From Saccharopolyspora phatthalungensis (GTDB taxonomy: Bacteria; Actinomycetota; Actinomycetes; Mycobacteriales; Pseudonocardiaceae), in the NCBI RefSeq assembly GCF_014203395.1, contig NZ_JACHIW010000001.1:744001-808000 (forward strand): a stretch of 64,000 nucleotides of DNA, written 5' to 3'. A model generated the notes under the pieces. The model was not told the DNA's origin. It saw only the letters and a list, made by a program, of their open reading frames with translations, and did no database searches. Positions 1 to 8,400 of the stretch are shown here, piece after piece (the stretch's first letter is position 1; the number at the start of each line of letters is the position of its first letter). The position numbers and the translations under genes were made by a program.

Positions 1-177
1 CCGCGGTGAGAACAGTTCGGCGTAGGCGCGGGCCATTCGCCCCGGCGTACCGCGCAGGCTCTCGGAATCGGTGGAGATCCCCAAGGCCCGCAGCAGATCT
101 CCCGCCGCTTTCTCGGCGGCGGCGAGGTCGATCTGGCCGTCGGGCTGGTGGACGACGTGCAGGGCGGGAGCGGGCAT
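1..177 (-). CDS. folE: GTP cyclohydrolase I, N-terminal part (cut by window start)
   Basis: This is the first 59 codons of a minus-strand gene that runs off the left edge. The fragment contains AAEKAAGDLLRALGI followed by SLRGTPGRMARAYAELF. That is the conserved N-terminal helix region of FolE, which converts GTP to 7,8-dihydroneopterin triphosphate in folate synthesis. The ATG at 175-177 is preceded by GAGGAA at a good distance. The catalytic and zinc-binding residues lie beyond the window. The gene diverges from the regulator at 379, and the roughly 200-bp gap must hold both promoters. The family call rests on the N-terminus only. Confidence 0.8.
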   Translation of the reverse strand, partial: MPAPALHVVHQPDGQIDLAAAEKAAGDLLRALGISTDSESLRGTPGRMARAYAELFSPR

Positions 178-378
178 CAGCGTTCCTCGGGTCGGTTGCG
201 CCGGCCCAGGTGGCGCGCCCGCCCGTGCGAACCGACCGGAACCGTGCTCACCCACCCGGGACTATTTCACCAAGTGACATTAGTCTTTTTGATGCCAACG
301 GGTCAATGTTGCAGCACTGAGCGATCCGCATCCGATTTCGGACACTACATTGGGCGCGACAGGGCGTATCCTGGGGAA

Positions 379-1083
379 ATGGTGTCCAGCAACGTGCCGA
401 CCAGCAACTCGATGGCGGCGGTGGCCGCGTTGACCGACGAACTGCGGCGCGGGATGTACGAGTTCATCCGGCGCGCCCGGCGCCCGGTCGGCCGGGATGA
501 GGCCGCCGCGGCGGTCGGCATCTCCCGCAAGCTCGCCGCGTTCCACCTGGACAAGCTCGTCGACGCCGGACTGCTGTGCGCGCGGTTCGAACCGGTGGGC
601 GGCATTCGCAAGGTCGGCCGCACGCCGAAGGTCTACGAACCCACCGACGCCCACATCGGGGTGAGCATCCCGCCCCGCCGCCCCGACCTGCTGGCCGAAG
701 TACTGCTTGACGCCGTGCTCACCGAAGGCGACCAGGAGACCGCGATCGAGGCCGCGCTGCGCACCGCGCGAGAGCACGGGCACCGCCTCGGTACCGAGGA
801 ACGGATCCGCAGCCGCCCCGGCCGCCTCGGCCCCGAACGCGCGCTGACCAAGACCGAAGACGTGCTCACCGGCTACGGCTTCGAGCCCGACCGGGAGACG
901 CCGACCTGCGTACGGCTGCGCAACTGCCCGTTCCACCCGTTGACCGCCCAATCACCGGAGCTGGTGTGCGGACTCAACCGGGCCTTCCTGCAAGGGTTCC
1001 TCGCGGGACTGCAGGCCCGCTCAGTCGAAGCGGTCCTTGACCCGCGTGTAGGCGAATGCTGCGTGGCCGTGCGCAGCAGATGA
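379..1083 (+). CDS. Helix-turn-helix regulator of the SufR/ArsR-like type with C-terminal cysteine cluster
   Basis: The 234-residue protein has a winged helix-turn-helix at about residues 15-75 (ELRRGMYEFI, then AAAVGISRKLAAFHLDKL, where the recognition helix reads ISRKLAAFHL). The C-terminal half carries CVRLRNCPFH, ELVCG and GECCV. This cysteine spacing resembles the Fe-S-sensing SufR family, which represses the suf iron-sulfur assembly operon, although no suf gene lies next to it here. A dioxygenase/epimerase link cannot be excluded, because the same family includes other DeoR-like regulators. I chose the ATG at 379 because GGGGAA precedes it and the homology starts there. It is divergent from folE. 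The regulator class is reasonably sure; the ligand and target are inferred. Confidence 0.75.
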   Translation: MVSSNVPTSNSMAAVAALTDELRRGMYEFIRRARRPVGRDEAAAAVGISRKLAAFHLDKLVDAGLLCARFEPVGGIRKVGRTPKVYEPTDAHIGVSIPPRRPDLLAEVLLDAVLTEGDQETAIEAALRTAREHGHRLGTEERIRSRPGRLGPERALTKTEDVLTGYGFEPDRETPTCVRLRNCPFHPLTAQSPELVCGLNRAFLQGFLAGLQARSVEAVLDPRVGECCVAVRSR

Positions 1084-1144
1084 CTGCTCACCAGCGGGCA
1101 CGTGACTGGGGGTGCGCCCGCTGATGGACAGTCATCGGACGTGA
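1081..1144. terminator. Bidirectional intrinsic terminator between convergent genes
   Basis: An inverted repeat fills exactly the space between the regulator stop (1081-1083) and the antiporter stop (1145). The inner stem CAGCGGGC pairs with GCCCGCTG, and an outer TGACTG pairs with CAGTCA. It would fold in transcripts from either side. Confidence 0.65.
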
Positions 1145-2386
1145 TCAGCGTGCCGAGCTCGCGGGTGCCGGATCGGGCGTGGCCTGGCTGTCGGCGACCT
1201 GGTTCCGGAACGGCGCGGCGAGGGTGGACCGGATGTGGCGGCGGTTGCGGATAAGCGCGGCGACCGCGATGACCGCGTAGATGCCGCACAGGACGTAGCG
1301 CGCGGTTTGGCCGGGCAGCGCGAACTGGATCGCGAACAACCCGAGCAGCGTCCATGCCGCCCAGCGCGGGAACCGCAACGCGAGCAACGCGGCCACGCCG
1401 AGCACCGTCTGCGTCGCGGTCAGCAGGAACTCCTCCACCTGGCGGGCGTCGAGGTGCAGGGCCGTTCCACCGCCACCAAGCAGGTAGGCCAGCGGCAGGC
1501 TGCCCACCAACAGCGTCCACTGGTTGACCTTGCTGGAGATCAGCGTGCCGATCGCGGCGGCGCCGTTGCCCCGGACGGCGAACAGGATCGCCACGATGAA
1601 CTCCGGCGCTTCCGACGCCAGCGGCGCAAGCCACTGCACGAGCAGGAACTGGTCGATGCCAAGCTGGGTGCCGGTGGCGATCAGCGAGTGCGCGAAGGGC
1701 TCGGCACAGGCAAGGATCACCACGGCGGCGAAGACGAACAACGCGATCACCAGCGGTCGGCGGAGGTGCTTGGGGAGGTCGCCGATGGTCGCGGCGGTGC
1801 CGACCAGGTCGGGTTCCGCTGCCTCGGCGCGCGAGACCTTCCACAGGTAGAACACGAAGAACGCGAGCAATGCGAACCCGAGCAGCAGCGAGATCTGGCC
1901 GGTCGTCGGCACCACGAAGGCGACCAGCGAGCCGATCGCCAGGAAACCGAGCTCCACCCGGTAACCGGACTCCAGGGTCAGCTCCCGCACCGACTTCCCG
2001 GTGCGCTGCTTGGCCCGCGCGAGCGCCACGATCGCCACCAGCGACCAGCCCAGGCCGAGTAGCAACCTGTTCGAGCCGGTCATGTTCGCCGCTGCGTAGG
2101 CGACGTATTCGGGGTTGCTGCCCGCGGTGTAGGCGAAGTAGAGGTCGACCGCGTACTCGGGCAACACGGCGATCACCGCGAGGATCGCGATCGCCAAGCC
2201 GCCGGAGATGTCGACCTGCGCCGCCTCGGCGGCCCAGGCCAGCACGAACGACGAGGCCACCACTGCCATGCCGAACAGGAGCAACCCCAGCAACGGACTC
2301 GGGGACAGTCCGGCGAACCGCACGATCAAAGCGGGCACCGTCAGCGCCGCGCAGAACGCGAGCGGACGCAGCAGTGTGGTGGACAT
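1145..2386 (-). CDS. Sodium/calcium exchanger (CaCA) family cation antiporter
   Basis: This 413-residue protein has about ten to eleven hydrophobic segments in two halves. It carries the family's paired alpha repeats: AVLPEYAVDLYFAYTAGS in the first half and APLASEAPEFIVAILFAVRG in the second. The acidic residues in the P-E-x-x-V/I context are the cation ligands in this family. It should exchange a divalent cation for H+ or Na+ across the membrane. The start at 2386 follows GGAAGG. An upstream in-frame codon at 2416 is possible but lies in the leader. The leader resembles a manganese riboswitch, so Mn2+ export is a plausible job. That is inference, since CaCA proteins also move Ca2+. Confidence 0.85.
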   Translation of the reverse strand: MSTTLLRPLAFCAALTVPALIVRFAGLSPSPLLGLLLFGMAVVASSFVLAWAAEAAQVDISGGLAIAILAVIAVLPEYAVDLYFAYTAGSNPEYVAYAAANMTGSNRLLLGLGWSLVAIVALARAKQRTGKSVRELTLESGYRVELGFLAIGSLVAFVVPTTGQISLLLGFALLAFFVFYLWKVSRAEAAEPDLVGTAATIGDLPKHLRRPLVIALFVFAAVVILACAEPFAHSLIATGTQLGIDQFLLVQWLAPLASEAPEFIVAILFAVRGNGAAAIGTLISSKVNQWTLLVGSLPLAYLLGGGGTALHLDARQVEEFLLTATQTVLGVAALLALRFPRWAAWTLLGLFAIQFALPGQTARYVLCGIYAVIAVAALIRNRRHIRSTLAAPFRNQVADSQATPDPAPASSAR

Positions 2387-2394
2387 CGAGTTCC

Positions 2395-2490
2395 TTCCCG
2401 GACCTCGGTCGGCCACCGCCGGAGACGGATCTCAGCGTGTCGAACGGTGGGCTTGCGGACTACTCCCCTTCGGAATGCCACTACCTTCAC
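2395..2490 (-). promoter_or_regulatory. Probable yybP-ykoY (Mn2+) riboswitch in the antiporter leader
   Basis: Read on the minus strand, the leader contains AAGGGGAGTAG (2460-2470 region) and, about 20 bases later, TTCGACACGCTGAGA. Both then run into the GC-rich segment before the ribosome binding site. GGGGAGTAG is the hallmark loop of the yybP-ykoY Mn2+ riboswitch. GTCGACAC-type sequence is typical of the second conserved loop. This element is known upstream of cation exporters, including CaCA and MntP/UPF0016 proteins, which fits the gene behind it. Exact ends are estimated; a covariance-model search would settle it. Confidence 0.65.
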
Positions 2491-2494
2491 CCTG

Positions 2495-2522
2495 GTTTCG
2501 TAGTTTTCGCAACCAACGAAAC
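2495..2522. promoter_or_regulatory. Inverted repeat in the divergent antiporter/ArsR promoter region
   Basis: GTTTCGT at 2495-2501 is perfectly inverted as ACGAAAC at 2516-2522, with 14 bases between. It lies between the antiporter leader and the ArsR start at 2576. It could be an operator for the ArsR-type protein. No binding data are implied by sequence alone. Confidence 0.4.
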
Positions 2523-2575
2523 GTTTGCGCGGCATGCACCCAGGGGTTGCGTGGTGAGGAACAATCGAGCTCGCC

Positions 2576-2956
2576 ATGCCGAAAAATCCCGCACCGAACG
2601 CCGCAGAACCCGGCCTGCCCAGGCAGGACGCCGAACCGACCGAGGCCCAGCTCACCGCCGCCGCGGCGACGTTCGCGCTGCTGGCCAGCCCACCCCGATT
2701 ACACCTTGTGTGGTTGATCACACACGGTTCCTACGACGTCGGCACGCTGGCCAAGCGAGTCGGCATCAGCATCGCGACGGTCAGCCAGCACCTGAGCAAA
2801 CTCCGCCTGGCCGGGGTCATCACCGCCCGCCGAGAGGGCCGGCGCCACCTCTACACCGTCGACGACCCGCACGTGATGACGCTGGTCGAGCAGATCTTCG
2901 ACCACATCGCCCCGGACGGCACCCTCGCGCCCGACCCGCCGACGCCGCCGCGCTGA
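2576..2956 (+). CDS. ArsR-family winged-helix transcriptional regulator
   Basis: The 126-residue protein has a classic ArsR fold at about residues 25-100: FALLASPPRLHLVWLI, GTLAKRVGISIATVSQHLSKL (recognition helix) and the wing ITARREGRRHLYTV. It has no CxC metal motif in the helix and no obvious C-terminal metal site. It may therefore be a non-metal ArsR member or use His/Asp ligands. It is divergent from the cation antiporter, and an inverted repeat sits between them, so it may regulate that promoter. A proline-rich tail ends the protein. The ATG at 2576 lies shortly after a GTGAGGA sequence. Confidence 0.85.
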   Translation: MPKNPAPNAAEPGLPRQDAEPTEAQLTAAAATFALLASPPRLHLVWLITHGSYDVGTLAKRVGISIATVSQHLSKLRLAGVITARREGRRHLYTVDDPHVMTLVEQIFDHIAPDGTLAPDPPTPPR

Positions 2957-3006
2957 ATCCGGCTGTTCCAGCGCGTTCCCCGGCTTCGTTCTGGCAGTCT
3001 GTTCGG

Positions 3007-3369
3007 GTGCTGGAGATCGCAGACAAGCTGGGCTCGGTGCTATCGGCCCTGATCGGCCTTGTCGGGCTGGTCCTGACCGGGTACGGCCTGTGGCTGCAAC
3101 GCCGCACGACCCCCACGCCGCCGGTCCTCCAGCCGCCTCCAGCCGACCCGCCGGAGCCGGAGCCGCGGCTGGAGGTGCCGGACCGCTCGGACTGGGTGCC
3201 GCCGTCAACGCACCTGCCCCCCGGCAGCCAGGGCTACGGCGGCCCACCACCAATGCCGCACCCGCGGGTCGAGGCCCCGACCCCGGCACCGCGCCGAACT
3301 GCCCTGGTCGTCGGTCTCGTATTGCTCGGCGTGGCGGCGGTGCTCGGCGTCGTCACCTGGATCCTGTAG
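3007..3369 (+). CDS. Small membrane protein with proline-rich middle, function unknown
   Basis: This 120-residue ORF starts at GTG 3007. It has an N-terminal hydrophobic segment (ALIGLVGLVLTGYGLWL, residues ~14-30), a long proline-rich linker and a C-terminal hydrophobic segment (ALVVGLVLLGVAAVLGVVTW). Its topology suggests two membrane passes joined by a disordered linker. No clear Shine-Dalgarno sequence precedes the start, so the N-terminus is uncertain. It follows the ArsR gene by about 50 bases on the same strand and is closed by two hairpins. I do not recognise a family. Confidence 0.6.
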   Translation: MLEIADKLGSVLSALIGLVGLVLTGYGLWLQRRTTPTPPVLQPPPADPPEPEPRLEVPDRSDWVPPSTHLPPGSQGYGGPPPMPHPRVEAPTPAPRRTALVVGLVLLGVAAVLGVVTWIL

Positions 3370-3386
3370 CGAAGTCGGCGACTGGG

Positions 3387-3418
3387 CTGACCGCAGTGTC
3401 AATTGACGCTGCGGTCAG
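3387..3418. terminator. Stem-loop, probable terminator
   Basis: CTGACCGCAG at 3387-3396 pairs with CTGCGGTCAG at 3409-3418 just after the small membrane protein. There is no strong U-tract. The arm sequence closely matches a hairpin at 40101-40153. Confidence 0.5.
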
Positions 3419-3467
3419 TGCACCGCCCAGGAGTTCGCCAGTCGCCGCTCGTGGGGGCAGATGCGAA

Positions 3468-3508
3468 AAGCGGTGCGGGCCACCCGTGGCTGGTGACCCG
3501 CACCGCTT
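3468..3508. terminator. Stem-loop terminator between convergent genes
   Basis: AAGCGGTGCGGG (3468-3479) pairs perfectly with CCCGCACCGCTT (3497-3508). It lies just beyond the stop of the minus-strand DUF397 gene, so it probably ends transcription from the right. Confidence 0.6.
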
Positions 3509-3522
3509 GTCGGTCCGATCTG

Positions 3523-3714
3523 TCAGATGTCGAACCTGCCGTCCTGCACTCGACGTACGAAGGCGGCGAACGCCGCGTTGTCGATGTTCAAGATCGGGCT
3601 GTGCGCGCCGAGCTTCGTGTCCCGGATACCAGTGCGCCCCGGGGCGAAGCCGACCTCGACGCAGTTCGCGTTCTGCTCACTTCGTGTGGACTTGCGCCAG
3701 CCTTTGAACTCCAT
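3523..3714 (-). CDS. DUF397 domain small protein
   Basis: The 63 residues match the DUF397 pattern. They begin with GWRKSTRSEQNANCVEVGF and contain IRDTKLG and ILNIDNAAFAAFV near the C-terminus. In actinomycetes such proteins are encoded next to XRE regulators with a DUF5753 domain and act as partner or antitoxin-like elements, often in developmental regulation. Here it follows its XRE partner by 36 bases on the same strand, so the two form one transcription unit. The start ATG at 3714 is the only sensible one. Confidence 0.9.
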   Translation of the reverse strand: MEFKGWRKSTRSEQNANCVEVGFAPGRTGIRDTKLGAHSPILNIDNAAFAAFVRRVQDGRFDI

Positions 3715-3750
3715 GGCGACGATCCTTGCTCTACAGGGGTTGTGCTGGAC

Positions 3751-4614
3751 TCAGTAGCTCTCGGCTACTTCCAGCACCTTATCCCTGGATGCCACGGGAT
3801 CGAGCGCTGCGCCGACCATGCGGGACCACAGCCGGTTGTAAAGCTCTACGTCCTCGCGGTTGTCGAGGTACTTTCCGTCGTGGTGTTCCTCCAAGTACAC
3901 GAACTCCAGTGGGCCGGAGTTTCCCGGGGCCTCGATGCGGAACGTCATGAACGACTGGCTCCGCGCCGCAGCATGAATCCGCGCGTCGAAGGGCAACACC
4001 TGGAGTTGCACGTTGGGAAGCTCGGAAATCTTCGCCACGTGCTCAAGCTGCTCCCGCATGACGTCTGAGGTTCCAACCATGGTGCGAAGGGCGGATTCAG
4101 ACAGCACGAAGCCAATGTCAGGCGCTTCCTCCTTGGTGAAGATCTCCTGACGTTCTGCTCGTGCCCGAAACACGTCATCCATGTCCGGCACGACCTGCCG
4201 CACAGCCTCGGCGCGCATCGCTTGGATGTATCCGGGCGTCTGCACCAAGCCGGGTAGGAACTCGCATTGGTAGTGGTTGATCACCGAGGCGTCAGCTTCG
4301 AGGTCGACCATCATGCGGGCGTACTTGTGGTAAATCGCTCGATAGCCAGTCCAGCGGCCGCGTTGTTCGCTGCCCTTCGCCAGGCCGAGGTAGAAGCTGC
4401 GGTCAACGCGGACGCGGACCTTGCTCGCGTAGAACTCGACGAGCTGTTCCAGGACTTGGCGTTTCAGGCCGGTTTGCCCCGACTCCAAACGGCTGATCGT
4501 GCTTTCCGCTTTGCCGATCGCACGCCCGGCCTCGCCCAGGTCGCAGCCTGCGTCTTCACGTAGGTGTCGAAGCTCGTGTCCAAGCTGGAGTCGACGCACT
4601 GTTGGTGTCGGCAT
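3751..4614 (-). CDS. XRE-family helix-turn-helix protein with DUF5753 domain
   Basis: The 287-residue protein has an N-terminal XRE helix-turn-helix (residues ~8-60: LGHELRHLREDAGCDLGEAGRAIG, then STISRLESGQ). It continues into a DUF5753 domain, with GYRAIYHKYARMMVDLEADA and FLPGLVQTPGYIQAM as landmarks. It is the regulator half of the common DUF397/XRE pair of actinomycetes. A palindromic motif repeated twice in the region just upstream (4678-4725) is a natural candidate for its own operator. The ATG at 4614 opens the helix-turn-helix at the expected distance. Confidence 0.92.
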   Translation of the reverse strand: MPTPTVRRLQLGHELRHLREDAGCDLGEAGRAIGKAESTISRLESGQTGLKRQVLEQLVEFYASKVRVRVDRSFYLGLAKGSEQRGRWTGYRAIYHKYARMMVDLEADASVINHYQCEFLPGLVQTPGYIQAMRAEAVRQVVPDMDDVFRARAERQEIFTKEEAPDIGFVLSESALRTMVGTSDVMREQLEHVAKISELPNVQLQVLPFDARIHAAARSQSFMTFRIEAPGNSGPLEFVYLEEHHDGKYLDNREDVELYNRLWSRMVGAALDPVASRDKVLEVAESY

Positions 4615-4677
4615 GTTCTTAAGCCTTCCACGCTCCGGGCGATCGGCGGCGCGATCTCACCCGATCATGTTACTGCC

Positions 4678-4725
4678 CAAAACGCAATTGCGTTGCTACC
4701 TTGGTCGTACTCAAAACGGAATTGC
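4678..4725. promoter_or_regulatory. Twice-repeated palindromic motif upstream of the XRE gene, probable operator
   Basis: CAAAACGCAATTGC at 4678-4691 recurs as CAAAACGGAATTGC at 4712-4725, with starts 34 bp apart (about three helical turns). The first copy sits in a perfect 14-bp palindrome, AACGCAATTGCGTT (4681-4694). It is 60-110 bases ahead of the XRE start and AT-richer than its surroundings. This suggests autoregulation. Confidence 0.55.
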
Positions 4726-4975
4726 ATCGAGAACGCGAGGACTCAGATGGCCTATCTTTCTCCTTGTTTTCAGCACCTATGACATCAAGGTGAAAGATAT
4801 GAACATTGTGCACTTGCGTTTTAGGGACTTGGGGCCCGGTGTTGGTCGCCGTGGCTGGTCGCCTGGACGGTGTGGGGCCGTTGGGTGTTGCGGTGCCTGG
4901 TGGACGTGGTTGGCCCCGGCCTCACACGTCCGCCAGGCCCGCTCCTGGGACTTCCCGAGCAGAACGGATTTCGCG

Positions 4976-5308
4976 ATGAGGAGCACCACTGCACCGGTCT
5001 CCCGAGGATTTGCGGCCTCTCCTTCCCCGGCCGTGCCGCAGCCTCGGGCGGGAGAGGTGGCGGTCGAACGCCTCCCGACCACGGCCAACGGCCGTCACCC
5101 TCCCATTCCCCCTGCACCGGAAGAAATCCCGCCCGGGACCTTGGTGCAGGCCCGCGTCAATGGCGAGGTGTGCCGTGGATGCGTGATGCCGCACGACTCG
5201 TCAACCATCGGCCGAATGCCGTTGGTGCCCGTCAGGTTCGGGCAATTCTGCTGCATCCTGCTGCCCACCGATCTGTCCGTCGTGGAAGTTCCTGCCGCGA
5301 CGGACTGA
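4976..5308 (+). CDS. Hypothetical protein, about 110 residues
   Basis: This ORF sits alone between the XRE promoter and a strong terminator. The C-terminal half looks protein-like: GTLVQARVNGEVCRGCVM, then GRMPLVPVRFGQFCCILLP, then DLSVVEV, a pattern of short beta strands with three cysteines. The N-terminal half is compositionally ordinary. The ATG at 4976 was chosen because the segment before it lacks protein character. An in-frame ATG at 4799 would add 59 residues. No clear ribosome binding site is seen. I do not recognise the family. The roughly 360 bases before it (4615-4975) hold the XRE operators and otherwise nothing I can support. Confidence 0.45.
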   Translation: MRSTTAPVSRGFAASPSPAVPQPRAGEVAVERLPTTANGRHPPIPPAPEEIPPGTLVQARVNGEVCRGCVMPHDSSTIGRMPLVPVRFGQFCCILLPTDLSVVEVPAATD

Positions 5309-5357
5309 CCGTCGCCCGACGCGACGCACCACACCCCCTGCGGCGCGCGGCGACGCT

Positions 5358-5397
5358 GCGGGGCCGGGAGAAGAATCGTGGCACCTCCCGGCCCCGC
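5358..5397. terminator. Strong stem-loop terminator upstream of the CHAT operon
   Basis: GCGGGGCCGGGAG (5358-5370) pairs perfectly with CTCCCGGCCCCGC (5385-5397) around a 14-base loop. It isolates the following operon from upstream transcription. Confidence 0.6.
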
Positions 5398-5482
5398 CTC
5401 GGGCCAACCGGATTGGCGGGAATGCCAGTCGCATGGCGGGATTAAGCTGGGTCCGGTTCCTTGATCACCTCGGGGAGGTGCG

Positions 5483-8400
5483 ATGACGTCCGATCCGGCG
5501 GAGCTGGACGAGGCTATCGCGCAGCGGTATGCCCGGCTTACCGAGGAACTCGACGACGAGACCGCGTACCAGGTCCTGGTTGAGCTGGCCGACCTGCTGC
5601 TGCACCGCGCCCAGACCACGGGCGCGGACGTCGCCGAGGTGATCCAGGTTGCCGGAAGCCTGCTCGACAACCTCGCCGATGACTCGCCCGCTCGCGCCGC
5701 GCCGCTGTACCAGCTAGGTCTGGCACACGCGTTGCGAGCCGAGCGCGGGGCCCGGGAGGAATTCCGCACCGCCGTCGGCTATCTGCGGCAGTTGCGGCCG
5801 CTGCTGTCCGATGAGGCGGCCGAGATCGTGGGGCGCATCGGCCTGATCACCGCGCAGCTGGTCGGTAGCCTGGAGGCGTTCGAGGAAATCGACGTCGCGC
5901 TGGCCGATCTGAACACGGCGTTCGGGCTGTTGCCTGATTCGTTGCTGCGCAAGCAAGTCCGCTTCAGCCGCGGACTGATCCACCTCACCCGCTACCTTTC
6001 CGTGGGCGGGGACGAAACCGATCATCGGATCGCGACGGAGGATTTCACCGAAATACTCCGGGATTTGCCAGGAGATGCGAAAACCTCCGACGCCTGCCAC
6101 ATCGGCCTCGCCTTCCTCCTCTTGACCAAGGACATGCCCGCCGAGCTGCGACACGGCCGCATCGACGCCGGTACCGTCGACAAGCTGTCGCTGACGCTGC
6201 CCGCCGACGCACTCGCCGAGACGCGCCGCCATCTGGACGCGCTCTCTCCGAGCGCCGCCGGTGACGGCTCGGTCACCACCCTGAAAGTCCTCGTCCAGGC
6301 CGCGGGCAACCTGGGCGACTCGTCCCGTGAGGACTGGGAAACAGCGATCGGCGAACTCGACGATGCGGCGCGCGGCTGGCCCGAAAACGAACCAGGAAAA
6401 CGGGAAATCGCCGCGCTGCGGGCCAGTCTGGCGGCAAAGCTCGCCGAACTCAGCGGCAGCGCCGCGGACACCGACGCCGCGACCAGCCAGATCGCCGCTG
6501 CCGCCGCTGCCTTGCCGACCGACCACCCCATGCGCACGCTGCTGCTCTCTGGCCTGCGCACCACCTCGGTCATGCCCGGCCGGGCCTCCTCGGATCTTGA
6601 CCCGGCCGAACACACCGCCGTCGTCCGGCGGCTGGAGCAGGCGTTGGCGCACTTCCCCGACGACGATCCGGATCGTGCCTCGGTGCTCACCTCGTTGGCG
6701 ACGGCGCTGCTGACCTCGGTTGCCACCAACCGCGAGCAGTCGCCGCAATCCCTGGCGAGGGTCCGGGAGATGAGCGAGCAGGCGGTCCGTCGCGGCGCCG
6801 CCGACCCGGTAAACACCGGCATCAACCACTTCCTGCTGGGGGTCGCCGAAGGCTTCCAGGCCCTCACCGACCGCGCCGGAAAGCTGCTGGACGCCTCGGT
6901 GGCGAACATGCGGCGAGCCGACGAGTTACTGCCCGCCGACCACAAACTGCGGCCCTTGCTGATTCCCTGGCTGAGTACCCTGCTCACCCAGCGGTTCATG
7001 GCCTTCGGCGGCCAAGAGGATCTCGATGCCGCGCGGTATTACGCGGCGGGCACCGGCGGGGACGATCTGATCGCGCGCTTCACCGCGGCGGTGAGCCGGA
7101 TCACGCCGCATCGGTTCGACGCCGAGGCTTTGGACCGGACCGCCGCGGAGCTCAAGGAGCTGGGCGCGGAAATGTCGACCGACCACGTCCTACAGCCGCG
7201 AATCGCGAGCGCCCTGGGATCGGTCCGGCTGCTTCGAAGCATGCTAGACGGCAACGAGTTCAGCCTTGATCGCGTCAACACCGACCAGGCTCGCAGCGCC
7301 ACGGACGCCATCCTCGATGCGGTGGGTCGGCTGCCCGACTACCACGTGGACCAGCCGAATGAGACCCTCGGTGCCGCACTGGCCTGCGTCGGCCAGGCCG
7401 TGGCGACCCGGGATCTCACGCTGCTCAACCGGGGAATCGGCATGATGGCGGAGATCTGCGGCCAGCCCCACCTGTATCCGCGGGAACGCCGAGGGGCGCT
7501 GGATGCGTTGGCGACCGCATTGCGGACTCGCTACGAATTCACCCGCGCCCCACGCGATCTCAGCAACGCGATCGACCGATTCGAGCAGGTGCTTCGCGAA
7601 TTCGAGCCGGAGCCCGGCGCATTCGAGACCGCGAACCTGCTCAACGCGCTGGCCGACTGCTACTTCACCCGGGGTGACAGTGTCCGCCGTGATCAGCAAC
7701 GCGCGGTCACGACCGGGCTTGAGGCGCTGCGCGAGCGCGCGCGCACCGTGCTTCTCCAGTCCAGCGCACGCCGAGCGTTGGAGACCGCGAACACGGCCAC
7801 CGGAGAAGCAGCCGAGGTGAGCCGCTGGTGCCTCGCCGCCGGGCAGCCCGAGGCCGCGGTGCAAGCGCTGGAATTGGGGCGCGGCATGGTTTTGCACGCC
7901 GCCACGGTCGATGCCACCATGCCGACCCTGCTGCGGGAGAACGGCCACGCGGAGCTGGCCGATCGGTGGGAATCCGAGCTGGGGCAACAAAAACCGTGGG
8001 ATGTGGGCGGCGCCAACGACGTCCGCGTGGCCGACGCCGCGTTGCCCAGCGACCTGCGATACCGGGTGCTGCGGGCTTTCGAGGGCACCGACGCCGAAGC
8101 GAAACTGCTAGCTCCACCACCGGTCGCGGCAATCGCCGCCGGGCTGCGCGCCGCACGCACCCAGGCCCTGGTCTACCTCCTGCCCGGCGTCGCGGTGCTG
8201 GTCACCGCCGACGGGCGGGTCGAGCAGGTGGAATCGCCCCGGCTCACCGAGGACGGCCCGGTCGACAGGTTCGACCGGATGCAGCGCGAACGAGCACGCG
8301 TCGGCGACGCCGCTGACGAGCAGTGGCGGCCCGCGTTGGAGAGCGTGTGCGACTGGGCGTGGGCGGCGGTAATGAACCCGGTGCTGGACTTGGTCGCCGC

